Source: a virus. From it: a DNA stretch of 27,501 nt. This document shows positions 1-9,642 of this stretch, one piece after another. The stretch covers positions 1-27,501 of the IMG/VR virus record IMGVR_UViG_3300030098_006114, one strand, 5' to 3'. Made by a program: the position numbers and the translations under genes. The notes beneath the pieces are model-generated. The model ran no database searches and had not been told where the DNA came from. It was given only the letters and a program-made list of their open reading frames with translations. Each line of letters opens with the position of its first letter. Position 1 is the first letter of the stretch.

Positions 1-111
1 GGGGCTTTATTTAATCAAGAAGGTACATTAAAGATTGTTATAGCTAATAGTCCACACTTGTCTGGATTATCAGCTACAGGTGGGGTTGGCTCAGTTTCTG
101 TAACTACTTAG
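1..111 (+). CDS. C-terminal end of an upstream (probable virion) protein, partial
   Basis: An open frame enters from the left edge and stops at TAG 109-111, giving 36 residues (starting GALFNQEGTLKIVIANS, ending SVSVTT). It is rich in G, S, T and V, like the C-terminus of a tail or fibre protein, but this is too little for an assignment. The next gene starts 49 bases downstream with its own Shine-Dalgarno and no terminator between, so it is probably the last part of a gene in the same virion operon. Function unknown. Confidence 0.6.
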   Translation, partial: GALFNQEGTLKIVIANSPHLSGLSATGGVGSVSVTT

Positions 112-160
112 TCTGGACTAGAAAGTAAAAAAGTAGTATGGTATTTAAAAAGGAATAGGT

Positions 161-1543
161 ATGGCTACATCAACATTTGCAGAAATAGAGATACCAGAAG
201 GCGGTATAGCTGATTTTGTTATGTCAAAAGCCAATCTTGATTTACTAGCAAAAGAAGAAGCCGACAAATTATTTGGGCAAAAGGGTGTTGCCGAGTTTCA
301 GGATGTTGCCAAACGTATGGCAGAATATGGTCGATACGGTGATGACATGGTTGTCCATGTTGAAAGTGGTGAAATAGTTGTACCAAAAGTTTTAGTTGAA
401 AAAAACCCAAAATTAAAAGAATCTATTTTTGAAAACCTTAGAGAACAGGGTGTCGAAAACCCAGAACAATACGTTGTGGGTCATTCTAAAAATAGCGTCA
501 ATCCCAATACAGGATTAGTTGAGTTTAATATATTTAAAGGTATTGAGAAGGCTTTTAAGGGCGTTGTAAATGTAGTTAAAAAAGTATTGCCTGCAATTTT
601 ACCTATCGCATTATCTTTTACACCCCTTGGTCCTGTTTATGGGGCAGCTTTAGGTACAGGTATTGCGGGGTTAGCAACTGGTCAAAGTATAGGAGAGGCG
701 GCCACGGCTGCTTTAGGAGCAGGTTTGACAGGTTTAGCTTCAAGAGGTGTTGGAGCATTATTTAAAGGCAGTAGTCCTATGACTGCGATGGGCCAAGCAT
801 TAAGAGATCCTTTTGGTAGGGTAGGAGAAACACTAGCTAACTTTGGCAAAGGGACTTTTACAGGTGGGTTTAGTGGAGATGCTTTTCTCTCTGGAGAAAC
901 AAAAAAAGTCGATAAACCTGATGGTTCCGATATTAAAATAAAAGAGGAACCTTCTCTTTTACAAAAAGCAAAAAGTACCTTTTTTCCTACAAGCCCAACG
1001 CAAGATCAGATTTCTAAAAGAACTGAGGAAATAATGAAATTGTATGGCGATGAGATAAGCCGTACAAAAGCATTAGAGTTAGCTACTAAAGAGCTAACCC
1101 CAGGATTTATGGATTATTTACCCCTTGCAGGTGCTACTTTAGGAGTAACGGCTTTGGCAGGTGGCTTTGACAAGCCAGATGAAAAAGATCCCTTTGCAGA
1201 TGTAGAAACAGGATCTGATTTAATAGAGCAAAATAGATTTAGATATGTTACTCCAAACCTAAGATCTTATGGATCTTTTGGACCTTACGAGGTAGCAACA
1301 CCCTCCTATGCACAGCAGTTTGCTAAGAAGGGTGGAGAAATTTTTCCAAGGCGCACAGGTGGCATAGATCCAAGCGAGGGCATACCTAATAAGGATAGCG
1401 TCAGGGCTATGTTACTACCAGGTGAGTTTGTTATGACAAAAGGTGCGGTAAAAGGCTTAGGTAATGGTAATGTAAGAGAGGGTATTAAAAAGATGTACTC
1501 TGTAATGCGAGATCTTGAGAGTCGTAGCAAGAGGATGGCTTAA
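161..1543 (+). CDS. Virion-associated protein with hydrophobic segment and PGEFVM C-terminal motif
   Basis: A 460-residue protein with AAAAGGAA 8-15 bases before ATG. Residues about 60-120 hold a stretch (VHVESGEIVVPKVLVEKNP, then YVVGHSKNSVNPNTG) of a kind I recognise from proteins in marine phage virion operons. Residues about 128-200 are hydrophobic and Gly/Ala-rich, beginning near VLPAILPIALSFTPLGPVYG, and could insert in a membrane. The C-terminus has KGGEIFPRRTGGI and DSVRAMLLPGEFVMTKGAVK; GEFVM-type endings also occur in tape-measure-like proteins. The stop overlaps the next start as TAATG (1541-1545), so the two are translationally coupled. I infer an internal or tail-associated structural protein. 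No enzymatic motif is visible. Confidence 0.6.
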   Translation: MATSTFAEIEIPEGGIADFVMSKANLDLLAKEEADKLFGQKGVAEFQDVAKRMAEYGRYGDDMVVHVESGEIVVPKVLVEKNPKLKESIFENLREQGVENPEQYVVGHSKNSVNPNTGLVEFNIFKGIEKAFKGVVNVVKKVLPAILPIALSFTPLGPVYGAALGTGIAGLATGQSIGEAATAALGAGLTGLASRGVGALFKGSSPMTAMGQALRDPFGRVGETLANFGKGTFTGGFSGDAFLSGETKKVDKPDGSDIKIKEEPSLLQKAKSTFFPTSPTQDQISKRTEEIMKLYGDEISRTKALELATKELTPGFMDYLPLAGATLGVTALAGGFDKPDEKDPFADVETGSDLIEQNRFRYVTPNLRSYGSFGPYEVATPSYAQQFAKKGGEIFPRRTGGIDPSEGIPNKDSVRAMLLPGEFVMTKGAVKGLGNGNVREGIKKMYSVMRDLESRSKRMA

Positions 1544-2904
1544 TGACGACACAAACACAAATAGTAAGAGAAGCCCCAGATATTGAAGCCTATAAACTGG
1601 GTCTTTTAGAAAGCGCAAAAGGTTTAGCCGATCAACCTGTAGGTTTAGGGGTTGTCGATGCAGAAGGTAATCCTGTTATGGAGGATTATACCTTTGAAGA
1701 CGAAGAAGGTAATATACAGACAGGTCAAAGACAGGTAAGACAGCTACCTACCATGCAAGTGGCAGGTATGTCTCCTTTACAACAGCAAGCTTTATTTGCA
1801 GCCCAGTCAGGTATTGGAAACTATATGCCTTATCTGCAACAGGCAGGTTTTACGATGGGCGACGCTCAACAAGCTCTAGGTGGTGCATTAACAGGAGCTA
1901 TGCCTTTTAGACAGCAAGCTTTAGGTGGTATGCTTGGAGCGCAAGGTATGTTGGCGGGTGCAGGAGCAGGTATACAACCTCAAGTATCTCAGGCACAGCA
2001 GGCATTACAGCAAGCAGGAGCGTTTGGTCAACAAACAGCCCAGTCAGGTATTGGTCAGTTAGGCGCAACCACAGGAAGGTTTGATCCATCCAGTATTTCA
2101 CAGTTTATGAACCCTTATGAAGATGCTGCGGTAGCGCAAGCGCTCAAGGATATTAGAGAGCAAGGTGATATTCAGGCTCAGGGACAAAGGGCACAGGCTG
2201 TTGGTGCAGGCGCTTTTGGTGGATCAAGGGCGGCCATTGCAGAACAGCAACTTGGCAAGAATGTATTAGACCAACAAGCGAGAACGGCAGCAGGTATGCG
2301 TCAGGCAGGCTATCAACAGGCGGCAGCTCAGGCTCAACAAGCTTTTGAACAGGAGCAAGCTAGACGACAGGCAGCAGCTCAACTTACAGGTCAACTAGGT
2401 CAGGCAGGTGCAGGGTCTGCACTAAGGGCTGCCCAAGCAGGCGGTCAGCTAGGCTTGGCAGGACAACAAGCTCTTGGTAATTTAGCTCAAAACTATGGTG
2501 CATTAGCACAAGGTATTGGTGGTTTGGGTACACAGTTTGGACAATTAGGTTTACAAACAGGACAGGCACTAGGCCAGTTAGGTGTACAGCAAGCAGGACT
2601 TGGTGAACTAGCACAACTACAGGGTCAGAAAGAACAGGGCTTCTTATTTGATCTTGGTAAGCAGGAACAAGCACAGAATCAAGCTGTTCTCGAAGCACAA
2701 AGACAAAGTAATTTACAACAACTTTACGAACCATATCAACGCTTAGGCTTTTTGTCCGACATTTATAAAGGGGCTCCATCTAGCCAAAGCACAATTACAG
2801 CAACAACATCTCCGTCTGTTTCTCCTGCCCAGTCTATTTTAGGGCTTGGTATTGCAGGATTATCAGCGGCAACTGGGGCACAGAAAGCGGGGTTATTCGG
2901 ATGA
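1543..2904 (+). CDS. Gln/Ala/Gly-rich probable internal virion protein
   Basis: A 453-residue protein starting at the ATG overlapping the previous stop. After an acidic N-terminus, residues about 65-410 are extremely rich in Q, A, G and L, with irregular repeats such as GQLG, QQA and AQQAL, predicting long helices or coiled coil and no enzyme. A region near residues 180-245 (PSSISQFMNPYEDAAVAQAL, then GAGAFGGSRAA) is less repetitive and is the most useful part for homology. It lies between two likely structural genes and ends with an ATGA overlap into the next. The size, composition and operon position suit a virion scaffold-like or ejection protein; this is inference, with no family identified with certainty. 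Confidence 0.55.
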   Translation: MTTQTQIVREAPDIEAYKLGLLESAKGLADQPVGLGVVDAEGNPVMEDYTFEDEEGNIQTGQRQVRQLPTMQVAGMSPLQQQALFAAQSGIGNYMPYLQQAGFTMGDAQQALGGALTGAMPFRQQALGGMLGAQGMLAGAGAGIQPQVSQAQQALQQAGAFGQQTAQSGIGQLGATTGRFDPSSISQFMNPYEDAAVAQALKDIREQGDIQAQGQRAQAVGAGAFGGSRAAIAEQQLGKNVLDQQARTAAGMRQAGYQQAAAQAQQAFEQEQARRQAAAQLTGQLGQAGAGSALRAAQAGGQLGLAGQQALGNLAQNYGALAQGIGGLGTQFGQLGLQTGQALGQLGVQQAGLGELAQLQGQKEQGFLFDLGKQEQAQNQAVLEAQRQSNLQQLYEPYQRLGFLSDIYKGAPSSQSTITATTSPSVSPAQSILGLGIAGLSAATGAQKAGLFG

Positions 2905-5900
2905 TGAATCGAAGTGTCATGCAAAGACAAATGTTTAGAAAAGGGGGCGCTGCTTTTCCTGATCTAAGCGGTGATGGTAAAATTACCCAAAAAGATATTC
3001 TAATGGGGCGTGGTGTAATACCGACCCCAAAACAATACGGTGGAGCGGTTGGTATGCAACAGGGAGGTGTAGCCCCTCCCATGATGCCACCGCCTGCGCC
3101 TGCTATGATGCCACCGCCACCTCCTATGCCACCCGATCCTGCTATGATGCCACCTCCACCACAGATGGATAATTTAGATCCTGCTGTATTGGAGGGTATG
3201 ATGGGGGCTGCGGCTGAAGGTATACAGAGTCTGGATCAAGCACAGGATTATGAGCAGGTGATGAACACCATTAGAGGTGATGAGGCTTCAATCGGTGAGC
3301 GTCGTGATGAACTGGCCTCGGTTGTCGGTGAACGGGACGCGGACCAAACACCTGAATCGGTTTTGACTTTAGTACAACCCGTTATGCAAATGGCCCAGTC
3401 AGGTGTCGATCTCGGTATAGGGGCCTTGGCTCAGGACCAGATGGCAGGGGATGTACAAGGACCAATGGCAGAGGGTATAATGTCTACGGTAGACATGGGT
3501 ATGGAGGAAGCCCCGCCCGTAAATTTTAACCAAGGAGGCCCCGTCCTCCCTATGAAAAACGGGGGCGAAATCAAATATATGAATAAAGGCGGTCTAGGGG
3601 GTAGACTAGGGGACATTTTCAGAGAGAAGCAGGCTTTATATGAGTCTGTGGCAGGTACTGATCCTCAAGCTCTTCAAGACCAGAAAAATATGACGCAAGC
3701 TCAGATGCTTTTTGATATCGCAAATACAGCATTAGCTTTTGCTAGTCCTATGCCTAATGAACCTATGGGGTTAAGTGGGGCAGAAAGACTGGCGTTGGCG
3801 GCCCAAGGCACACAGCTTTTCGATAAGATTGGCACAAGGGGTCAGCAACTAGAGGCTTTTAAACAAGCACAGGAAAAAGATAGAAGAGCATTAAGCTTGG
3901 GTGCGTTACAAGCTGCTGAATCTCAACTAGCCACGGAAAAAGCAGCGGCTGCCAAAGCATCAAAAACAGCTAAAGAAGATAAGTATGAAGGTACTTTGGA
4001 AGATGGAAAAAAAGTTTATGGAACTTTTGAAGAAATTTTAACGTTAAATCCAACACAAATTAATAAAATTGGAACAGCAGAACAAACTGAAAGTTTTTAC
4101 AAAGGTTTTACACCTGACGGTGATCTTATTGTGGGACCAGATCCTACGTATGTAAGAGATAAAGGCGCTACAGATGTTGTTAAATTAACGGGACAAGTCA
4201 ATCCTTTTTCCTTGGCAAAGTATAAGGCTGAATTAGAAAATAATAAAATTGAACTTAAAAATAAATTAAAATCAGAGTTCTTTGAAAAACAATTTGAAAG
4301 TGAAAAAGAAAAAGAATTAGAATTTGCTAATTTGAAAAATGATTTTACTAAAGAACTTGCACTTCTTAAAATATCAGAAAACAGAAAAGATAAAGAGGAT
4401 GCTCAAGCTTTCGAATTAGAATTTGCTTTAAAAAAGCACGAATTAGATAAAGAAAAAATAAAAATTAATTTTAAAGAAAAAATAAATCTTCGTTTAAAGG
4501 AGTTTGGATTTGATGAAAAATTAGCTGAAAGAAAATTTGTAAACGATAAAGAACTTGAAGCTTTAAAACAACAAGGTAGAAACGAAAAATTAGAAAAAGA
4601 GATAGAAGCAAGGGCTAAATTAGAAAAAGCTAAATTAGATTTAGCGACAGAAAAAGAAAATAATCTTGAGGCACAAAGAGCAATTAATAATGAAATTGCA
4701 AGAAACAATCAAGAACTTGCGTTTGCTAAATTTCAACATGATAAAAGATTAAAAGAATACGATATGGCTCAAGGTCTTAGAAAAGAAGAGCTTGAAAGAG
4801 AGGTATTTGATCTTAAAACCCGTGTTGAAGAAGCTGCTATGAAAAATGCCGAAGCTAATTTACGGCTTAATACAGAAAAGTTAGCATTAAAAGAAAGAGA
4901 AGTAATAATAAAAGAAGAAGCTGCTAAAGTTGATAATATTTTTTCATCAAGTAATTTAGGTTCTTCAATGAATTTATTATCAAATGATGATTTGAGAAAT
5001 CGATATGAAAAAGGTCTTACCGATCAGACAGAAAATAATCAAATAAATTTTGCGTTAAAAATATTATCAAAAAGAACAATAATAGAACTTACTGACGGAA
5101 CTAAAAAAGAAACTGTTCCAATTGGCATACCATCAATTTGGAAAGAAAGTATTAGAAAAAGAGCTAATCTTGGCGCCCAAAATTTTAGTTTAGGTGGAGG
5201 TGTTGAAGCTCCTGTTGAAGAGGAAACAGTTGAAGTTTCCCAAAATTTTAGTGTAGATCCTGACATTTTAAATATTATAAAAGAGCCATCACCTGAAGAA
5301 ATATCCGAAATGGATACCCCAGAATTTAAAAGAAAGCTATTTTCAAGAGAGGGGGGACTTAACAAAGAAAGTAAAGAATTTAAAAAAATACCTCTTAATA
5401 TAATAGATCCGTCCATAAGATACCCAAGAGCTACAGGTCTTGGTGAGGCTTTAAATAGATTAAAATATTTTGGGCAAGAAGTAACCAGAGAACTTTTTGG
5501 AACACAACCTTTAGGTGAAGAAGGCATGGAACTTGCTAAAGCAGATAAAGATATAGATAATATTAGAGAGGCTATACTTAATACTATATTTAATTTTGCA
5601 GATAATAGAATTTTACGAGCTACTCAAGACGCTATTAGAGCAAATGCTTCTCAATTATATCCTGGTCTTACAAAGTCTGATGAAAAAGCCCTTTCTACTT
5701 TGGAAGCTTTAAGTGGCTTACTTGAAAAATCTTTTGAGGATCATGCTCAACTTGATCCTCAATATACTCCTGGTGCTAAAGGTCTTATAGGTCCTAAAAC
5801 AATTCAAAAAGTACGAAAAACTATGCCTGAACTTTTAAGCCTGTTAAGAGAAGTAGATACTCTAAAAGACTCCTACGAAACTTATTTAAATGAATTAAGA

Positions 5901-5981
5901 ACTTCTCCAAGATCAGGTAGAAATGTTAATGAAATAAAGAATATAATTCAACAACTTCAAAAAGAGGATAAAGATGAGTGA
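2901..5981 (+). CDS. Large coiled-coil virion protein with N-terminal EF-hand-like loop
   Basis: A 1026-residue protein in four visible parts. Residues 21-32 form an EF-hand/dockerin-type calcium loop (D21, S23, D25, K27, T29, D32). Residues about 60-90 are a Pro/Met-rich linker. About 215-235 carry repeated KNGG and NKGG motifs. Roughly 425-680 is highly charged Glu/Lys/Leu sequence, almost certainly long coiled coil. The C-terminal third is more globular; near residues 930-960 the sequence DPQYTPGAKGLIGPKTIQ resembles a peptidoglycan-binding repeat only loosely. The start overlaps the previous stop (ATGATG at 2901) and the end overlaps the next gene by 8 bases. Probably an internal virion or ejection protein, inferred from size, coiled coil and position. 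Confidence 0.6.
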   Translation: MMNRSVMQRQMFRKGGAAFPDLSGDGKITQKDILMGRGVIPTPKQYGGAVGMQQGGVAPPMMPPPAPAMMPPPPPMPPDPAMMPPPPQMDNLDPAVLEGMMGAAAEGIQSLDQAQDYEQVMNTIRGDEASIGERRDELASVVGERDADQTPESVLTLVQPVMQMAQSGVDLGIGALAQDQMAGDVQGPMAEGIMSTVDMGMEEAPPVNFNQGGPVLPMKNGGEIKYMNKGGLGGRLGDIFREKQALYESVAGTDPQALQDQKNMTQAQMLFDIANTALAFASPMPNEPMGLSGAERLALAAQGTQLFDKIGTRGQQLEAFKQAQEKDRRALSLGALQAAESQLATEKAAAAKASKTAKEDKYEGTLEDGKKVYGTFEEILTLNPTQINKIGTAEQTESFYKGFTPDGDLIVGPDPTYVRDKGATDVVKLTGQVNPFSLAKYKAELENNKIELKNKLKSEFFEKQFESEKEKELEFANLKNDFTKELALLKISENRKDKEDAQAFELEFALKKHELDKEKIKINFKEKINLRLKEFGFDEKLAERKFVNDKELEALKQQGRNEKLEKEIEARAKLEKAKLDLATEKENNLEAQRAINNEIARNNQELAFAKFQHDKRLKEYDMAQGLRKEELEREVFDLKTRVEEAAMKNAEANLRLNTEKLALKEREVIIKEEAAKVDNIFSSSNLGSSMNLLSNDDLRNRYEKGLTDQTENNQINFALKILSKRTIIELTDGTKKETVPIGIPSIWKESIRKRANLGAQNFSLGGGVEAPVEEETVEVSQNFSVDPDILNIIKEPSPEEISEMDTPEFKRKLFSREGGLNKESKEFKKIPLNIIDPSIRYPRATGLGEALNRLKYFGQEVTRELFGTQPLGEEGMELAKADKDIDNIREAILNTIFNFADNRILRATQDAIRANASQLYPGLTKSDEKALSTLEALSGLLEKSFEDHAQLDPQYTPGAKGLIGPKTIQKVRKTMPELLSLLREVDTLKDSYETYLNELRTSPRSGRNVNEIKNIIQQLQKEDKDE

Positions 5982-8900
5982 TGTACCCTCTTTAGTAACT
6001 TTTACTGACGATCAGTTTCAATCTTTAATGAGAGAAGAAGGATTAGAAAATGTCGTTGCAGGCGTTGTAAAGATTGCTGAGGATAAACTAGGATCAGAAA
6101 GAGTTAATCTTCAAAGTTTACGCAGTGGAGAAGCCCCTATATTAGATCTTTTTCCAGGCTATGCTAATTTACCACCTGAAAAAAGACAATTAACCTTCGA
6201 AGAAATACTAACTATTTTTACAAATGTAGAGGATTACGGAAAATTTGACGATTCTGGAGAAGGAGCGGGAACAAGAGCTTTTGTTTCTGGTCTAGCTAGG
6301 ACAGCCCCAGAAACAATTGCGGGAGGTTATGGTTTTGGAAAAGGAGTCGCTTTAGCTTCACCTTATGCAGCAATGATTCCACCCGCTTTAGGTTTGTTTG
6401 GATTAGCAGCAAAAGGTGTGGTTTTAGGAGTAGGTGGTATAACAGGTGCTTTGTTAAGTGCTTTTGCAGCCGATGAGGTAGAAAAACAATTAATCGGAGA
6501 GCAACCTCCTATAATACCATCTTTACAATCACAAAGAAATTGGGCTGAAACCACGGCTCTCGGACTTTCTTTGCTTAATTTTCCAAGACAAGTTGAAAAT
6601 GTCGCTAATCCTATGGCTAAAAACGTAGAGTTTTTACAAAATTTTAAAAACGTAGCTTCTGGTGATTTTGCTGCAAAATTAAATGATATTACAAAAAACA
6701 CTGCTAAAAACGCAGGTCTGAGCGAAAAATATTTTAAAATGGCTCAAGAAGCTATGGAGAAAAAAAATAAACTTGGGACTATGTTTGGTAAGGGCGCACA
6801 AAAAAATTTAGGAATTAAATTCTTTAATCCTGGGGGATATTTATTTGATCCAACAAAAGGTCCAATCTCAGAAAGAATTGCAACAAGTATTTCAAAAGGA
6901 ATAGGAGCTTCTTTAGAATTTGCCAGAAAAAAACCAAAGCGTTTTATTGGAATTGAAGGTGGGGCCGCAGCAGGGGCGGGAGCGTTGGCTGCTGTTGCTC
7001 AAGAAACTGATCCATACGATCCAAGCACACGTTTTCTTTATGAGGTAGCAGGATCTGCCATAGTACCAATTCCCGCACAAATAATTGCAGATAAGGGGCC
7101 TGAAACAATTAATAGTATGATTAATGCAGTTAGAGCTTACGCAGGTAGAAAAAAAGAGGATGTGGTATCAAATAAATTACAAAGAGAAAGTGCGGAAAGA
7201 TTTTTAAAAGCTCTTAGATTATCTGAAGAGTTTGATGACCAAACGGGTGAAGTTAAATTACAACAACTAATTAAAGCCTTGGCAGAAGAAGGTCCTTCTT
7301 TGTCAGTATCTACTTTTGTAAAAGAAAAAGATTTACCTTTTGCGAGAACAATTTTAGATATTGAAAGAGAACTAATTGAGTCAAACAAAAGGTTAAGCGT
7401 TGCTTCTGAAAAAGGTAGAGAGCAGTTTATGGAGAGGGCTCTCACTACAATTAACACTTTAGTTGCTAGTGGTGATCCAAATGCCATTCAAATAGCCGCC
7501 AGACTTGAACAAAAACTTTTTGAAGAAAATATTGAAAATAACATATCTTTTGCGTTGGAAAAACATTTTAACGCGATAAAGAGGGTTGTTGGAGATGAAC
7601 CGTTAGACCCTTCAAGACAAAAAGAATTGTCTGAGTCTTTGTATAATGTTTTAGATCAACAAATTAAAGCAAGCAAAAAAAGAGAAAATGAACTTTGGAA
7701 AGCTACAGGTAATTTACCTCTAACAACTTTTACAGCAAAAAATGGTCGAGTTACTTCAATTCCAAACACTTTACGAATTATGAATCAACCAACTATCAGG
7801 GGTGGATTAAGAGGAATGTCAGAAGCTGAAATAGCTGAGTTTGAAACTGCTCTTGGAAGTTTAAACAAAGATGTAGAGACTTTTAGAAAATATTTCTTAC
7901 CTAGAGAGAATGATACTGATGTTCCAAGACAAAATCCTGTTACAACAGCCAAATTATATAGTATGAGACAAATTGCTTTAGAAAAAGCAGCGCAATTAAA
8001 AGCTAATAATCAAAGACAAGCATCCTTTGCTATGAGTAAATTTGCTGATGCAATTTTGAGAGATATGCAGGGTGCGGATAATGGTAACGAAGCTTACAAT
8101 AAAGCCAGAGCGTATACTAATGCTAGAAATAATGTTTTTACCAGAAGTTTTTATGGAGATTTACAAGTATTTGATAGAAACAGATCTTTAAGACTTTCTC
8201 CAGAACAATTACACAGGGAGTTTTTTAAAGGGGGTAACGATAAAACAAGCGAAAGAGTAAAAGAAATTTTTGCAGGAGTTCAATTTGGTGTTGACCATGG
8301 TTTACCTGAAGAATTATTTAATCAACTCACGACCAAAGAAGCTATGGATATTTTAATTAGAGATTCTTTAAAAAAGTTTGTGTCTGAAAAAAAAGATCCA
8401 ATTACAAATAAAACAATAGTACAAATAGATCAGGGAAGACTAAATAGATGGAGACAATCACCTGGAACAAAAGAATTATTTTCAATATTTCCTACATTAG
8501 AATTAGATACTAGAACAGCAAGTAAAGCAAAAACTCTATTAGATGCTGAAGTTACACCTATTATAGCAAGAGGTGAGTCACCTGCTGCTAAAGCTTTTCA
8601 AAGCGTAATAAAATACCAAATGAAACCAATGGAGGCTGTATCAGACGCATTAAAATCAGATGATCCCATAGGTGCTTTACAAGAACTCGTAACATTAGCT
8701 AACAAAAGAGATAATTTTAAAGACCCTATAACTGGAGCTAATTATACATCCGCTCAAGCTAGAGAGGGTTTAAGAAGAGCTATCTTAGATCATGCTCAAA
8801 CACATTCAGGTCAGACTGGTTTACAATTTAATCCAACTTCTTTTTACAATAAATTATATACAAGAATAAAAGGCACAGATCCTGGCAAAAACGTAAGCAT

Positions 8901-9642
8901 GATGGAGTTTATGCTCAATAATGATATCATAGATGTAGAAACCAGTAAACAACTTGAAAAAGCTATAAAAGAAATGAGGGGTGTTGAAGAGGCTTTTTTC
9001 ACAGGTAATTTAGAAAGTGTTCTTTTTAAAAATCCTTCTCCTGCTAAATTATTTCAAGCCAGAGTTTTAGGTGCTACTTTAGGTGAAAGAGGTCAAGGGG
9101 CTGTAAATGAATTAATTTCTAAATTTCTCCCAGGCTCAAGGGGATTAGGTGGTGGAATTATAGCTGCTGAAGCGGGATCTCAAGCTGTAGTTAATATGTT
9201 AATTAAAGGACCTGAAACACAAAGGTTAAAATTACTTTCAGAAGCGTTAGCTGATAAAAATATACTTGGAAAATTATTGGAAGATATATCAACAAGAGAA
9301 AAACAAAAAAATGTTTTTAAATCCTTAGAGGCTTTATTTTCAGGATTAGCAAGACAAGCAGGTAGAAGACTACCTTATGGAGCGCCTTTAGTGGGTGATG
9401 TAATAGAAGAGGATTTGCCAGAACCAGAGGTTCAACAAGAACAAAGCGTACCGCCTTCTAATCAATATTTACCAACACCTCTTGAGAGGCCCGTTCCTAC
9501 CCCAGTCCCTGCACCCGTTCCTGCTTCTACCCCTGCCCCTCCTCCACAAAACGTGGCCCAAGGACCTGTAGATAGATCAAGGTTTGCAGCCTTGTTTCCA
9601 GAAGATGCTGATTTAATTAGAGGTATAGGAAGCTTAGGTTAA
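5974..9642 (+). CDS. Giant internal virion/DNA-ejection-like protein
   Basis: A 1222-residue protein, the last of the virion operon, with AGAGGATAAAG before the ATG. Residues about 110-165 are hydrophobic and Gly/Ala-rich (around LASPYAAMIPPALGLFGLAA and VVLGVGGITGALLSAFAA), and a second Ala/Gly-rich patch lies near 325-345. The centre is charged and helical. Residues about 1145-1200 are a Pro-rich linker, followed by the terminal motif RSRFAALFPEDADLIRG, which I recognise as a recurring C-terminal type in marine phage proteins. Length and layout resemble the largest ejection proteins of short-tailed phages (T7 gp16-sized), but no transglycosylase motif is evident. Its 3' end overlaps the minus-strand helicase gene by 9 bases. 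Function inferred. Confidence 0.6.
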   Translation: MSDVPSLVTFTDDQFQSLMREEGLENVVAGVVKIAEDKLGSERVNLQSLRSGEAPILDLFPGYANLPPEKRQLTFEEILTIFTNVEDYGKFDDSGEGAGTRAFVSGLARTAPETIAGGYGFGKGVALASPYAAMIPPALGLFGLAAKGVVLGVGGITGALLSAFAADEVEKQLIGEQPPIIPSLQSQRNWAETTALGLSLLNFPRQVENVANPMAKNVEFLQNFKNVASGDFAAKLNDITKNTAKNAGLSEKYFKMAQEAMEKKNKLGTMFGKGAQKNLGIKFFNPGGYLFDPTKGPISERIATSISKGIGASLEFARKKPKRFIGIEGGAAAGAGALAAVAQETDPYDPSTRFLYEVAGSAIVPIPAQIIADKGPETINSMINAVRAYAGRKKEDVVSNKLQRESAERFLKALRLSEEFDDQTGEVKLQQLIKALAEEGPSLSVSTFVKEKDLPFARTILDIERELIESNKRLSVASEKGREQFMERALTTINTLVASGDPNAIQIAARLEQKLFEENIENNISFALEKHFNAIKRVVGDEPLDPSRQKELSESLYNVLDQQIKASKKRENELWKATGNLPLTTFTAKNGRVTSIPNTLRIMNQPTIRGGLRGMSEAEIAEFETALGSLNKDVETFRKYFLPRENDTDVPRQNPVTTAKLYSMRQIALEKAAQLKANNQRQASFAMSKFADAILRDMQGADNGNEAYNKARAYTNARNNVFTRSFYGDLQVFDRNRSLRLSPEQLHREFFKGGNDKTSERVKEIFAGVQFGVDHGLPEELFNQLTTKEAMDILIRDSLKKFVSEKKDPITNKTIVQIDQGRLNRWRQSPGTKELFSIFPTLELDTRTASKAKTLLDAEVTPIIARGESPAAKAFQSVIKYQMKPMEAVSDALKSDDPIGALQELVTLANKRDNFKDPITGANYTSAQAREGLRRAILDHAQTHSGQTGLQFNPTSFYNKLYTRIKGTDPGKNVSMMEFMLNNDIIDVETSKQLEKAIKEMRGVEEAFFTGNLESVLFKNPSPAKLFQARVLGATLGERGQGAVNELISKFLPGSRGLGGGIIAAEAGSQAVVNMLIKGPETQRLKLLSEALADKNILGKLLEDISTREKQKNVFKSLEALFSGLARQAGRRLPYGAPLVGDVIEEDLPEPEVQQEQSVPPSNQYLPTPLERPVPTPVPAPVPASTPAPPPQNVAQGPVDRSRFAALFPEDADLIRGIGSLG

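Noticed and set aside
2384-2779. Minus-strand frame inside the Gln-rich virion gene
   Set aside because: It arises from biased codons on the coding strand, has no ribosome site and a low-complexity product. The same holds for the other antisense frames across the virion and replication genes.
5700-5820. Peptidoglycan-binding domain near the end of the 1026-aa protein
   Set aside because: Only a short loose resemblance around QYTPGAKGLIGPKTIQ; the rest of the repeat pattern is missing.
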